Assembly: GCA_029246705.1 (NCBI GenBank)
Contig: JAQWMQ010000044.1
Location: 1 to 45,440 of the forward strand
DNA: 45,440 bases
Direction of reading: 5' to 3'
From: Phycisphaerales bacterium
GTDB taxonomy: Bacteria > Planctomycetota > Phycisphaerae > Phycisphaerales > SM1A02
Shown here: positions 1 to 8,739 of the stretch, piece after piece
Layout: each line of letters starts with the position of its first letter
How positions within the stretch are numbered: position 1 is the first letter of the stretch
Notes under the pieces: model-generated
Database searches by the model: none
Seen by the model: the letters and a program-made list of their open reading frames with translations, nothing else
What the model was told of the DNA's origin: nothing
Translations under genes and position numbers: made by a program

Positions 1-876
1 CTGGACCACGGTTCGTACCGGCGTCATGTAGGCCGGGTGATCGAGCTGGGAGCCACGGGGCTCTGGGTCAACGGGACCTCCGGGGACTTTCATGCGCTCT
101 GCGAGGAAGACCTCGTCGAGACGGTCGGTATCGCACGTTCCGTGCTCGGTGAGGGGGTTCCACTGGTCGCGCACATGGGCGACACCGCCACCGGTCGGGT
201 CGTCGAACGGGCGCGACGTGCAATGGATGCAGGCGCGGACCACATTGCCGCGATCACGCCGTACTACACCGACTACACCGAGGACGAGATCGTCCGGCAC
301 CATGGATGCATTGCCGAGGCGGCCGGGTGCGGTGTCTATCTCTATCAACATCCGGCGACCGGCAAGGCGCAGCTTGCCCCTGGGACCATCGTCGAGATGG
401 CACGCCAGGGCATCTGTATCGGCATCAAGGAAAGCGGTTCGGATCTCGCCGGTTTTCGCCGACTGATCCGCATGGCGGAGGCATCCGGGTGTGATCTGCA
501 GACCTTCCACGGGATGGGAGCCCATGCCCTCGAGACCCTCTTGATGCGTTCGAGTGGAATCATCACGGTGCTCGCGAACCTGGCTCCGAGGACCTGCTCG
601 GATCTCTGTCGGGCGGTGGACATGGACCGTCTCGATGAAGCGGAACGGTTGCAGGCGAGGATGCGCGCACTGGCGGAGATGCTCGCCAGTTGCCTGCCGC
701 GACGCACCACGAGCGCGCCGGTGGTCGCGGCCATGAAGTACGTCCTGAAGGAACTCGGCATCCATGAACATGACGTGGTGCCCGAGCCGCTCGAGCCCCT
801 GCACGAGGACGAAATGGCGGCGTTGTCCGCAATGGTCCTGCCGTTCGTGAAGCGGGAGTTCGGTTCGCCCGCCTGA
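1..876 (+). CDS. Dihydrodipicolinate synthase / N-acetylneuraminate lyase family aldolase (5' end missing)
   Basis: This is a class I Schiff-base aldolase of the DapA/NanA superfamily. The frame is open from base 1, so the true start lies upstream. A GTG at 37 is only an internal codon, because the translated bases before it already match the family N-terminal region. The phosphate/keto-acid binding loop reads GTSGD where DapA has GTTGE. The catalytic tyrosine lies in LYQHPATG (codon 343-345) and the Schiff-base lysine in IGIKES (codon 427-429). Family members condense or cleave pyruvate with an aldehyde. The GTSGD and YQHP variants make true DHDPS (lysine biosynthesis) uncertain, and a sugar-acid or hydroxy-amino-acid aldolase is equally possible. 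It is convergent with lysC, which is suggestive of the aspartate pathway but is not an operon. Confidence 0.85.
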   Translation: MDHGSYRRHVGRVIELGATGLWVNGTSGDFHALCEEDLVETVGIARSVLGEGVPLVAHMGDTATGRVVERARRAMDAGADHIAAITPYYTDYTEDEIVRHHGCIAEAAGCGVYLYQHPATGKAQLAPGTIVEMARQGICIGIKESGSDLAGFRRLIRMAEASGCDLQTFHGMGAHALETLLMRSSGIITVLANLAPRTCSDLCRAVDMDRLDEAERLQARMRALAEMLASCLPRRTTSAPVVAAMKYVLKELGIHEHDVVPEPLEPLHEDEMAALSAMVLPFVKREFGSPA

Positions 877-1083
877 ATTCGAATCGCGTTCTCGACTGCG
901 CCATCCTGCAGTTCACGATGATCCAGGAGCGACCCGCACAGCGGTCGTCGATTCCGGGGCCGTGCCCCTGAGGGGCCCTTCCGCGATCCCTGAGGTCCTA
1001 TAATGGGTGTTACGTAAAACGACGTATCCAGTCCGGGCGGGCCCCGGGGCCCTCTTCGGTTCGGGCAAGGATCCGTTCTTCGG
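877..1083. other. Convergent intergenic region with GC-rich hairpins
   Basis: The gap lies between the 3' ends of the aldolase gene and lysC. It contains two mutually exclusive small stems (GGGGC/GCCCC at 956-968, CCCC/GGGG at 965-975) and a perfect 14-bp palindrome GGGCCCCGGGGCCC at 1039-1052. These may end transcription from both sides, although no T-run follows them. A TATAAT hexamer at 999-1004 has no good -35 partner. Confidence 0.35.
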
Positions 1084-2340
1084 TCAGGTCTCGCTGATCG
1101 ACTCGGTCGCAGGTCGACCCAGCTCGAAGCAATCATGGATGGCTTCGAGTGCGAGCATGCCCAGTTCCTGCGGGACCAGGCACGAGATCTTGATCTCGCT
1201 GGTGGTGATGTTCCTGATCGGAATGCCGTTGTCGGCGAAGGCCCGGAACATCCGGCTGGCGATACCGGAATGGGTCTTCATGCCGGTACCGACCGCGGAG
1301 ATCTTCGACAGTCCGATCTCGACCTCGGGTTCCTCGGTGTCCTCGGCAAGGTCGCCGAGTGCGCCGACGATCGCCGTGCGTACCGTGGGCAGGTCCTCGT
1401 GGTCCACCGTGAAGGCGATGTGCACGCGCTTCTGGAATTCGGTCTGGATGATGTCGTCGACGATGATCCCGGCCTGGGCGGTCGCCTCGAAGAGGCGCGC
1501 CTGGACTTCGTCATCACCGGCCGGGATTCGCAGTGCGATTCGCCCGATGTTCTCCTTCAGGGCGCATCCGACGACGCTGGGACGTTCCATGTTCTTCTCC
1601 ATTGTCGTGATGAGGGTTCCCTCACCCGGTCGACGGCTGTGTCTGACCCTGATGGGCACTCGGTACTTGTCACCGAAGACGAGGGCTCTCGGATCCATGA
1701 TCCTGGCGCCATGAAGCGCAAGCTCGAGCATCTCGTCGTAGGAGATCCGGTCGAGCAGTCGTGCATTGGCGACCAACCGCGGATCGGCGGTGTGGATACC
1801 GGCGACATCGGTGTTGATCTCGCAGCAGCCCCCGTCGGCGACCACGTTCAGTGCGGCGGCGAGTGCGACCGCGGTGGTGTCCGACCCCCCTCTCCCGAAG
1901 GTCGTCAGCTCCCCTTCCGACGTGATTCCCTGGAACCCCATCACCACCGGAACCCTGCCGGCGTTCAACTCCTCGAGGATCCTGGCGGTGCTTATGCCGA
2001 CTATCCGGGCTCGTCCGTGGATGTTGTCGGTGCTGAGTCCGGCCTGGGCCCCGGTCAGGGCGGTGGCCTCGACGCCAAGCGCTTCAAGGGCCATGGCGGT
2101 GAGTGCGGCTGCGATCTGTTCTCCTGCAGCCATGAGCAGGTCCAGCTCGCGAGCCTTGCCTTCGGGGTGCAGTTCACTGCCCAGCGCAAGGAGTTTGTCG
2201 GTCTGTTGCCCCATGGCACTGACCACCACCACGACTCGATCCCCCTCTTCGTGCCTGGTCGCGATTCGTCTTGCGCATCGTGCCACGGCCTTGGTGTCCC
2301 CGAGGGAGGTTCCGCCGAATTTCAGGACGATGGTGGGCAT
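1084..2340 (-). CDS. lysC: Aspartate kinase
   Basis: ATP-dependent phosphorylation of L-aspartate is the first step to lysine, threonine, methionine and diaminopimelate. The 418-aa protein starts with MPTIVLKFGGTSLGD, the family's N-terminal kinase signature, so ATG 2340 was chosen over the longer upstream open frame. The amino-acid kinase domain covers roughly residues 1-235. It is followed by two ACT domains, including the region around SKISAVGTGM and the last-domain NITTSEIKIS motif, which in this family bind lysine and/or threonine for feedback inhibition. Length is normal for a monofunctional aspartokinase. No homoserine dehydrogenase domain is fused. It sits alone on the minus strand, with the hairpin of the upstream gene (2420-2453) in its leader, so it probably has its own promoter. 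Confidence 0.95.
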   Translation of the reverse strand: MPTIVLKFGGTSLGDTKAVARCARRIATRHEEGDRVVVVVSAMGQQTDKLLALGSELHPEGKARELDLLMAAGEQIAAALTAMALEALGVEATALTGAQAGLSTDNIHGRARIVGISTARILEELNAGRVPVVMGFQGITSEGELTTFGRGGSDTTAVALAAALNVVADGGCCEINTDVAGIHTADPRLVANARLLDRISYDEMLELALHGARIMDPRALVFGDKYRVPIRVRHSRRPGEGTLITTMEKNMERPSVVGCALKENIGRIALRIPAGDDEVQARLFEATAQAGIIVDDIIQTEFQKRVHIAFTVDHEDLPTVRTAIVGALGDLAEDTEEPEVEIGLSKISAVGTGMKTHSGIASRMFRAFADNGIPIRNITTSEIKISCLVPQELGMLALEAIHDCFELGRPATESISET

Positions 2341-2419
2341 GAGACAGAGTCTAAGGAGCTGGCGTGGTTCGTGTCGGTATGCACGGGTTCCCCCCACCAT
2401 CTGGTTCGCCGACAGACGA

Positions 2420-2453
2420 GGAACGCGGCCGACCTCCGGGTCGACCGCGTTCC
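2420..2453 (-). terminator. Terminator-like hairpin after the 2488-3513 gene
   Basis: A 15-bp stem (one G-U pair on the minus strand) has arms 2420-2434 and 2439-2453 and a 4-nt loop. It lies 35 nt past the stop of the upstream minus-strand gene. No T-run follows, so intrinsic termination is uncertain and the hairpin may protect the mRNA 3' end. Confidence 0.5.
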
Positions 2454-2487
2454 ACATGGAATTCAGGTTCTTGCTGCACGGTCCGGG

Positions 2488-3513
2488 TCAGAGTGCGCCT
2501 TCCCAGATATCGACGAAGATCGAGAAGTCCTCGTCGTTGACTTGGCGGTCCAGGTTCAGGTCGGTTTCCTGGGCGATGAAGTCGACCATGAACTGTGCGT
2601 AGTCGAGGTCATCGACGTATCCGTCGCTGTTCCAGTCGGCGAAAGCCGGAGGAGCCTCGGGAGCGAGTTCGAGTCCGCTGATGCCGTCGCTCTTGATTGC
2701 GACACCGCCGAGGGTACGGACCACGGGGAATTCAAGCCAGACTTCCTTCTGGAGGATGCCGGAAGACGCAGGAGCATCCAGGGACATCGCCACCTCGAGC
2801 AGGCCGCTTCCGTCACGACCGATGGTGAGTCGATTCTCTTCGTGGGGAATCAACTTCAATTGAGTTGCGAATCCGGGGACGGCGAGGTTCAGGTTGAATC
2901 GTGTCGGTCTGAAGCTGTTCTCGGCCGTATCGTGATCGGGTGTCGCGATGTAGTTGAGACGGCCCTTCGCAATGCCGCACAGATACGCGTCACCGATGGA
3001 AAAGCAGATTTCTCCGCGCAGTATCGAGTTTGACATCGCACTCGACTGGCTTTCGTTCAACATGGATGTGCCGTCGGCCTCGAATGCCGAGGAACTGATC
3101 GGTTCGATGTCGAGAGCGATCTCGGTGATGTCTCGGAAGGGAGAGTTCAGATTGACTGCTCCACCGATCGAGCCGAGGATCTCTCCGGGCAGGCAACCGG
3201 TCACGCTCTCGGTGATCTGTCTGGCGATGTCGGCCATCAGGTCTTGACTCTCGTTGCTGCAGGCGGAAGTCCATTCGGCGATCAGGCCGCCGATGGCACC
3301 GGTGGCTGCCCGCAGTTTCCCGAAGCACTTGTCCTTCAGAGCTGCGGTTGAAAGTGCTTCGCAGCACTGCCACTGCAACTGGAAGCTGCGATCCCAGTTG
3401 TCCTGCATCTTGTTAGCCGTTCTGGTGCAGCAACCCGGAGCTGCGAGAATGCTGGCGGATCCGATGAGAAGTGCGAAGGTACGAACGGTTGCGTTGGTGT
3501 GAATGTTGAACAT
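2488..3513 (-). CDS. Secreted protein with degenerate dockerin-like C-terminus
   Basis: A 341-aa protein of unknown function. ATG 3513 is preferred over upstream codons because a GGGG ribosome-binding tract sits 8 nt before it and a hydrophobic export signal follows (to about residue 27, ending APGC). A lipoprotein Cys is possible but the lipobox is weak. The N-terminal third is Cys-rich and helical-looking. The middle looks like beta-sandwich with no recognised domain. The C-terminus has two Asp-rich motifs (DWNSDGYVDDLD and DLNLDRQVNDEDF) that match a decayed two-repeat dockerin-like module of the kind seen in other genes here. It is the gene after the subtilase on the same strand, but a strong hairpin at 3672-3716 separates them, so it is probably not in that operon. 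Confidence 0.75.
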   Translation of the reverse strand: MFNIHTNATVRTFALLIGSASILAAPGCCTRTANKMQDNWDRSFQLQWQCCEALSTAALKDKCFGKLRAATGAIGGLIAEWTSACSNESQDLMADIARQITESVTGCLPGEILGSIGGAVNLNSPFRDITEIALDIEPISSSAFEADGTSMLNESQSSAMSNSILRGEICFSIGDAYLCGIAKGRLNYIATPDHDTAENSFRPTRFNLNLAVPGFATQLKLIPHEENRLTIGRDGSGLLEVAMSLDAPASSGILQKEVWLEFPVVRTLGGVAIKSDGISGLELAPEAPPAFADWNSDGYVDDLDYAQFMVDFIAQETDLNLDRQVNDEDFSIFVDIWEGAL

Positions 3514-3671
3514 TGCGTTGCCCCATTTTCTTGTATGTCTGCTTTGCGCAGAGTTGTTGTGTGTGTTCATGAGGAGCACCAATGCGATCTCGTACATCAA
3601 CATCTTTGAAAACGAAAGAACGACATGCAATGCGACGACCGCGTCGCTTCACGTGTCGCACCTTTCATTCA

Positions 3672-3716
3672 ATGACGACGAACCCGATGCACTGCATGCA
3701 TCGGGTTCGTCGTCAT
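3672..3716 (-). terminator. Perfect 20-bp hairpin downstream of the subtilase operon
   Basis: Arms 3672-3691 and 3697-3716 are perfect inverted repeats with a 5-nt loop (CTGCA). The element lies 34 nt past the stop of the subtilase gene on the minus strand and ahead of the next minus-strand gene. It is a strong stem, but no T-run follows on either strand. The likely role is end of the sigma-CHAT-subtilase transcript. Confidence 0.65.
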
Positions 3717-3749
3717 GTGGAACGTCTTGGTCGGGAAGGCGACGTTCGG

Positions 3750-5249
3750 CTATCCGCCTGACGGTGGCCAGTAACCGAGAAGCAGCGACAAGTCACCCCC
3801 GTTGATCTCGTCGTCGTGAAGCAGGTTCGCTGCGTGCAGTCCCCCGTTGGCAGGTAGTGGGCCCCAGGATCCGAGCAGTCTGCTGAGATCCGCGCCGTCG
3901 ATCTTCCCATCCCCGTCGATGTCGCCGGGAAAGGTGAGTCCCGGTCCCGGAACGCACGCCATCCTTGCGTTCGCCCTGGGTTTTTGCGCGATCGGATTGG
4001 CCGGTACGATCGGCATCGTGATGTAGGTGTCCGTGAGCGGGATCACCGTGTGCAGTTCGCCGGGGATCTGCCCCATTGCGACGAATTCATCCGGCCATGT
4101 TCTGTACTGGGCTCTGGCAAGAGCAGCTATTCCAGCTGCGAAACCCGTGGAGAAGCTGGTTCCATTCGCGGCGGCAAAGCTCCCGCCTGGAAGTGGTCCG
4201 ATCACCGAGCTCGATGGATCGGGTATGCCTGAACCATCTATGGTCGAGACTCCGGGGGCCATGAGATCCAGCTTCTGGTGGTAGTTCGAGAACGCGGCAA
4301 TCTCGTCGATGACGTCATTGGCACCCACCGCGAACACGCCGATGGTGGTTCCCGTTGAATGGCTCGCCGGGAACAGTATGGAGGGTCCGCTGGGTGAAGG
4401 CAGGGTGTTTCCGGCTGCTGCCACGACCGTGATCCCCCGCTCCAGCGCGTTGTCGATTGCATTGATCATGGCGGTGCTCGGAACAGTGGTTCCGAGGGCC
4501 AGCACGATGACGTGGGCGCCCTGCATCATCGCGTAGTCGATGCCGTCGGCGACGTCGACTGGGTAACCGATGCCGTCCGGGCGAAGCACGGTGACCGGAA
4601 GGAGTCTTGCCTCGGGTGCGACGAGTGCGACCAGGCCAGCGATGAACGTGCCGTGTCCGGCGTGGTCTCCGATGCCTGAATCATCGGTGGATCCACCGGC
4701 CTGGATGGCGTTGTAACCGAGTTCGCTCACTCGACCGGAGAGTACTGGGTGGTCGGGGTCGATCCCGGTATCCACCACCGCGACCAGGGTTCCCTGTCCG
4801 CGGGACAGATCCCGGTGAGCCAGGTCCAGCTCGAGTTGTTGGACGGCATACTGTGACTGGTAGCTCGTCGCATTGATGTCCATGCCGCTGACCCAGAGGC
4901 TTCCGGTCTGGCCGTGAGCGTTGATCACGCGGTTCGGTTCGCTCCAGATGACCTGTCCCGAGTCCGCCTCGCCGATGAAGATCTCCTCGATCGCATCGCT
5001 TTCGTCGTCATTGGCGGGAACGGGGAACTTGATCGTGTAGATGTTCAGCCGATTGACGTCGTTGATGATCTGCGTGCTGTCATCACCAAGCAGGTTATCC
5101 AGTCTTGATTGCAGGTAAAGAGCCGAGTCATAGTCCACCGACTTGAACACCCGCTGGCCGGGAATGGCGGTCCCATCGATCTGGTCCTGGGCAGTGGTCG
5201 TGCCTGCAAGGCATGAGGCTGCAATCGTGGTGATGATCAGTTTGTGCAT
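3750..5249 (-). CDS. Secreted subtilisin-like (S8) serine protease with dockerin-like tail
   Basis: A 499-aa secreted endopeptidase. A Sec-type signal covers residues 1-20 (cleavage near TTTA-QD) and a pro-region about 21-140. The S8 domain has catalytic Asp160 (AVVDTGID), His199 (HAGHGTF), oxyanion Asn281 (AAAGN) and Ser365 (NGTSFSTG), so the triad is intact. Residues about 440-495 hold two dockerin-like repeats (PGDIDGDGKIDGADL and a shorter second copy). The start ATG at 5249 has a GGAG site (CGAAGGAGAAGTGAC) and lies inside the end of the CHAT gene (13-nt overlap), implying coupled translation. It is therefore the distal gene of the sigma / 196-aa / CHAT set. It is exported while CHAT is not, so the two proteases should act in different compartments unless the signal is not used. 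Confidence 0.93.
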   Translation of the reverse strand: MHKLIITTIAASCLAGTTTAQDQIDGTAIPGQRVFKSVDYDSALYLQSRLDNLLGDDSTQIINDVNRLNIYTIKFPVPANDDESDAIEEIFIGEADSGQVIWSEPNRVINAHGQTGSLWVSGMDINATSYQSQYAVQQLELDLAHRDLSRGQGTLVAVVDTGIDPDHPVLSGRVSELGYNAIQAGGSTDDSGIGDHAGHGTFIAGLVALVAPEARLLPVTVLRPDGIGYPVDVADGIDYAMMQGAHVIVLALGTTVPSTAMINAIDNALERGITVVAAAGNTLPSPSGPSILFPASHSTGTTIGVFAVGANDVIDEIAAFSNYHQKLDLMAPGVSTIDGSGIPDPSSSVIGPLPGGSFAAANGTSFSTGFAAGIAALARAQYRTWPDEFVAMGQIPGELHTVIPLTDTYITMPIVPANPIAQKPRANARMACVPGPGLTFPGDIDGDGKIDGADLSRLLGSWGPLPANGGLHAANLLHDDEINGGDLSLLLGYWPPSGG

Positions 5250-8086
5250 GTCACTTCTCCTTCGGAACGACGGTCGTTCCTCTCTTCTTTTTTCGTATCT
5301 TCTATGGTGCTTTCGGAGCAGAAGAAGGCCGCCCAGAAAGCCGGATGTGGAAGTTCTTCGCGAAGTTCGAGTTGTGCCTCGCGCAATGCCTCGGCGACCC
5401 CGTTAGGTGTCCCTCGCGTGGCGGCGAGTCGTCGGTGCATTCGTGTCATCAGCCTCGTCGATGCCTCGTCCTGGACACTCCACAAGCTTGCGACCACGGC
5501 GGTGGTTCCATTGGCCGTGAAGCCTCGAGTGAGCCCATGAAGCTCGTCCGCGCCCTCGCAGGGGTTCAGGCCGGTCTCGCAGCCGGAGAGCACGACGATG
5601 CTCGGCGTTGACTCCAGATCGTGGATGTCGCGCACGGTCAGCCATCGATCGGACATGCGCAGTCCGCTTGAACGAGGGGAGTCTGAAAGGAACCGGCCAT
5701 GGCAGGCTATGTGCGCGATGCGCACCCTGGTCAGTGCCTTCTTGAGCTCTTCCGCGGTCGCGTCCTCGCCATCCAGACGTACGACCTCTTCATCCTTCTC
5801 GTACTGGGCTGCGATGGTGTCGCCTTCGATTCGGATGGTCGGCGCGAGTTCGTCCGCGATGGATGCGATGAGTGCGCCATCTCCGGAGGATTCGACGCGA
5901 GAAAGGCTGATCGCCGAGGCCGCACTTGGAGCCGTCGCGACCGTGATTGAATCGATCAGGTGGTTTTCACCGTCGTGAAGGGCGTGAAAGGGAACGGAGA
6001 CCAGTGAGCCAAACGGAACGACCAGGAGCCGCGAGGCCTCGCTGAGTGCTGAGGCGTTTCCGCCCAGGAGCATTTCATGCAATGCCTGGAGGATGCTGAT
6101 GCAGGCTTGATGCATGCGTTCCTCCAGAAGCGGGCCGGTGCTTCCCCGAAGCCGTCGCCGACACTGGAAGTGGAATTCGGAGATCATTTCGTCGACCTGG
6201 GTCATCACACCCGGTTTCACGCTCACGGAAAGACGTCCGTCGAAGACGACGAAGGTGACCAGGTCCTCATCGATGACGAAGAACTCGACCAGTGCGGTTC
6301 GATCGCCCAGTGAGCCGGTGATCTCCTCGTAAGAGATCGTCTGGTCGATCTGGCGGGTGTCGGGGCGGACTTCCAGCAGGTGGCGATCCAGTTGGAACTC
6401 GAGAGCGTCGATCTCGCGCTGGCGACTGCCTGCGCGCATTCTCCTCTGGTCCTCGAAGCCGTCTTGTGCAAGTGCGGCATAGAGTGCGTTCAGGCGTCTT
6501 TTCAACCTCAGTGTGATCGGGTCGTCCTTGCTCTGGTCGGTCGAACCCTCGAGTTGGCGGTTGATGCGTTCCGTCAGGCCACGGTTTCGAGCCTTCTCCA
6601 CCGTCTCGAAGGCGATCTGGAGGTTGTCCTCGCCGCCGCTCGCCAACAGTGCGCTGACATAAGCTTCGTGGGCGGACAATCGGGATGCGAGGAATGCGGC
6701 CCTGAGCCGTTCGCCGTTGAACGTCGATCGGATGTTCTCGATCTCCTCGGTGGCCTTCCGTCCGGACTGCAGTGCGTCATCCAGTGCGCCTGTCCTCACC
6801 AGCATCTGGCATCTTCGTGCCTCGAGATCGACCGACAAGGGGCGGATTCCAAGTTCGGAAGCTGCGTCGCAGGCGGTCTTCGTACAGGCAAGTGCAGGCT
6901 CAAGACGTCCCTCGGCCTCGTGGAGAAGTCCCTCGTGGTGGGCGAGGAGTGCCGCTTCGAACGGACCGTCCAGATGGTCGCGAACCGAGTCGAGTCGGAG
7001 TTGCGCTTCATCGAACCGTTCGCTTGCAATGCAGGCCTCGACCGTGGCGAGATTGGTTCGCTTCGCGTAACGCTGGTTGTCGATGGTCGAGAAGAGTTCC
7101 TCGGCCTGGTTGAAATTCTCGATGGCCTGGTGGAATCGGCCCGCGTGAACCAGCAACCGACCCAGTGCATATCGGGCACGAGCTTCCTCGAAGGGCATGT
7201 TGGAATCGATGAGCCCTTCAAGCCCCTTCTCGAGTTCGGCCATGGACTCATCCCTGAGACCGGCGATCTCGAGCACCTCCGCGGACTCGACCACCAGGCG
7301 TGCCGCATGGGTGGTTGCTCCCTGTTGCTCAAGGCATCCTCGTGCCTCTGCGAAGAGATCGATCGCATCCTGAAGACGACCTTCGCGTGATGCCACATCC
7401 GCACGATTGCCAAGGATCAGTCCAGCGGCAAAACCGCCGTCATCGCCAAGGAGTTCCAGGGCGTCCCGGAAGGCCTGGTCCGCACCGTCGTGGTCGTCGA
7501 GGATGTACCGGCACTCCCCCACCGCGTTCAGGGCATGGGGGTGGATCGGATCCTCTCTGGGAAGCACTTCGATGACGCGATCCAGATGGAACAGTGCACG
7601 ATCTGCATCGCCGCGCATCTTGTGGACGTTGCCCAGGTTGAGATCGACTCGTGCTGCGAGGAGTTCTGCGCCCGCTGTGACCAGTTCATCCCTGGCCTGT
7701 TCACCATCATTGATCGCCTTCTCGACCTGCCCGGTTTCGCACAAGGACTGCATTCCGGCGACGAGTGCACGTGCCGCCTCGACCTGATCGTCGGAAGCGC
7801 CGGCGAGTTCCCGTGCTTCACGACTGAGTTCATGTGCGGCCTGGTGTCGTCCCAGATAGGCATTGGCGGTTACGCTGAAACGAAGTGCACTGGCGGCAAG
7901 GCCGCCCTGCTGGAGCGAACGCGCGTGTTCTGCAACCAGGGGAGCTGCGGAAATGACCTGCTCGGCTTCACGATGGACCAGGGCTTCCAGCTCCGCGAGG
8001 ACTGCAGGCAGGTCGATGTCGGATCGGTCTGCGCGATCCGCATCGAGAAATCTCTTCAGCTCTGTCTGGTCGGAGCGACGGTTCAC
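5237..8086 (-). CDS. TPR-CHAT domain caspase-like protease
   Basis: A 949-aa cytoplasmic protein; no signal or membrane segment was seen. Residues about 40-480 are tandem helical TPR-like repeats (for example the LGNVHKMRGD, ALNAVGECRY and ARYALGRLLV segments). Residues about 600-930 form a CHAT domain of clan CD (caspase/separase fold). It has the predicted catalytic His796 in HIACHGR and Cys836 in LSGCETG, followed by the conserved GLTRGF and SLWSVQDEAS blocks. Both catalytic codons were checked in the DNA. The start is GTG at 8086, sharing GTGA with the stop of the 196-aa gene. The end overlaps the subtilase start. Known TPR-CHAT proteins include the protease subunit of Craspase, which cuts a sigma inhibitor. 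Here no gRAMP or CRISPR is present. The natural substrate is unknown; the adjacent 196-aa protein is a candidate by inference. Confidence 0.93.
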   Translation of the reverse strand: MNRRSDQTELKRFLDADRADRSDIDLPAVLAELEALVHREAEQVISAAPLVAEHARSLQQGGLAASALRFSVTANAYLGRHQAAHELSREARELAGASDDQVEAARALVAGMQSLCETGQVEKAINDGEQARDELVTAGAELLAARVDLNLGNVHKMRGDADRALFHLDRVIEVLPREDPIHPHALNAVGECRYILDDHDGADQAFRDALELLGDDGGFAAGLILGNRADVASREGRLQDAIDLFAEARGCLEQQGATTHAARLVVESAEVLEIAGLRDESMAELEKGLEGLIDSNMPFEEARARYALGRLLVHAGRFHQAIENFNQAEELFSTIDNQRYAKRTNLATVEACIASERFDEAQLRLDSVRDHLDGPFEAALLAHHEGLLHEAEGRLEPALACTKTACDAASELGIRPLSVDLEARRCQMLVRTGALDDALQSGRKATEEIENIRSTFNGERLRAAFLASRLSAHEAYVSALLASGGEDNLQIAFETVEKARNRGLTERINRQLEGSTDQSKDDPITLRLKRRLNALYAALAQDGFEDQRRMRAGSRQREIDALEFQLDRHLLEVRPDTRQIDQTISYEEITGSLGDRTALVEFFVIDEDLVTFVVFDGRLSVSVKPGVMTQVDEMISEFHFQCRRRLRGSTGPLLEERMHQACISILQALHEMLLGGNASALSEASRLLVVPFGSLVSVPFHALHDGENHLIDSITVATAPSAASAISLSRVESSGDGALIASIADELAPTIRIEGDTIAAQYEKDEEVVRLDGEDATAEELKKALTRVRIAHIACHGRFLSDSPRSSGLRMSDRWLTVRDIHDLESTPSIVVLSGCETGLNPCEGADELHGLTRGFTANGTTAVVASLWSVQDEASTRLMTRMHRRLAATRGTPNGVAEALREAQLELREELPHPAFWAAFFCSESTIEDTKKEERNDRRSEGEVTCTN

Positions 8087-8673
8087 GGGATCTCGATTCT
8101 TCCTATGGTCAGGGCGCGTTCACCATGCCTGAAGGCGAATTCGTATTCACCGGCATCGAGAACGAGGTTGAAGCGTCCATCTTTCCGCGTGGTCGCGGTT
8201 GCTGCGACATGATCCGTGCCGGCAAAGAGCACTGCGATGTCGACCCCGACCTCGATCGGGTCCTCCCTATCGATCTGGCCTCGGATGCGGGTCGGCTGAG
8301 TGGAGTTGGGGTCGTCATCCTCGAGTGGTTCGACCTCGAGATCGAGTCGATGTCCCTCGATACCAAAGGTGCACTGGCGCAGCTCGCCGCCCCGAAGTCC
8401 GAGGGCAAGTTGCGGACGGTCGTCAAAGAGTGGTGCCATCACGATTGCCAGGGCCCGGTCGAACCAGCTCGGAGCGGTCGGGAGTTCCGAAGCGAGCTCA
8501 CGACCGCGGCTGATGACGGTGGTCGGGACGGGATCGACGTGGTCGAGGTGCATGGTCTCGACCAGGGAGCGGATCATCCGGACCGCGGTGGCATCTGAGG
8601 CGGGCAGATCCTCGATTGAGTTACCGCCAAGGGCGATTTCGAGCAGATCCGGGTTGTCTGGGGATTGCGACAT
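8083..8673 (-). CDS. CHAT-associated protein with carboxypeptidase-regulatory-like C-terminal domain
   Basis: A 196-aa soluble protein. ATG 8673 is chosen because AAGAGGT lies 7 nt upstream; a 33-nt longer frame exists but lacks a ribosome-binding site. Residues about 1-60 are helical and acidic. The middle contains a segment ending in a GQI-type strand (TRIRGQIDRED). Residues about 145-196 look like a beta-sandwich of the carboxypeptidase-regulatory / CNA-B kind (TTRKDGRFNLVLDAGEYEF). No transmembrane segment or zinc-binding anti-sigma motif is visible. It lies 66 nt after the sigma gene and overlaps the CHAT start by 4 nt. From memory, similar proteins accompany ECF sigma and CHAT genes in other bacteria, but I cannot verify this here. 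A role as sigma regulator or CHAT substrate is inference. Confidence 0.75.
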   Translation of the reverse strand: MSQSPDNPDLLEIALGGNSIEDLPASDATAVRMIRSLVETMHLDHVDPVPTTVISRGRELASELPTAPSWFDRALAIVMAPLFDDRPQLALGLRGGELRQCTFGIEGHRLDLEVEPLEDDDPNSTQPTRIRGQIDREDPIEVGVDIAVLFAGTDHVAATATTRKDGRFNLVLDAGEYEFAFRHGERALTIGRIEIP

Positions 8674-8739
8674 AAACGTACCTCTTCTTGATGATGAGCC
8701 TGCCAAGGCGGTCTACGTACCGGCAATATGCGAATGAAT

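Noticed and set aside
999-1004. TATAAT hexamer as a promoter
   Set aside because: No -35 at 16-18 nt, and it would run antisense to lysC.
345-1136. Long minus-strand frame opposite the aldolase
   Set aside because: It is a shadow frame of the aldolase with Arg-rich translation and no domain.
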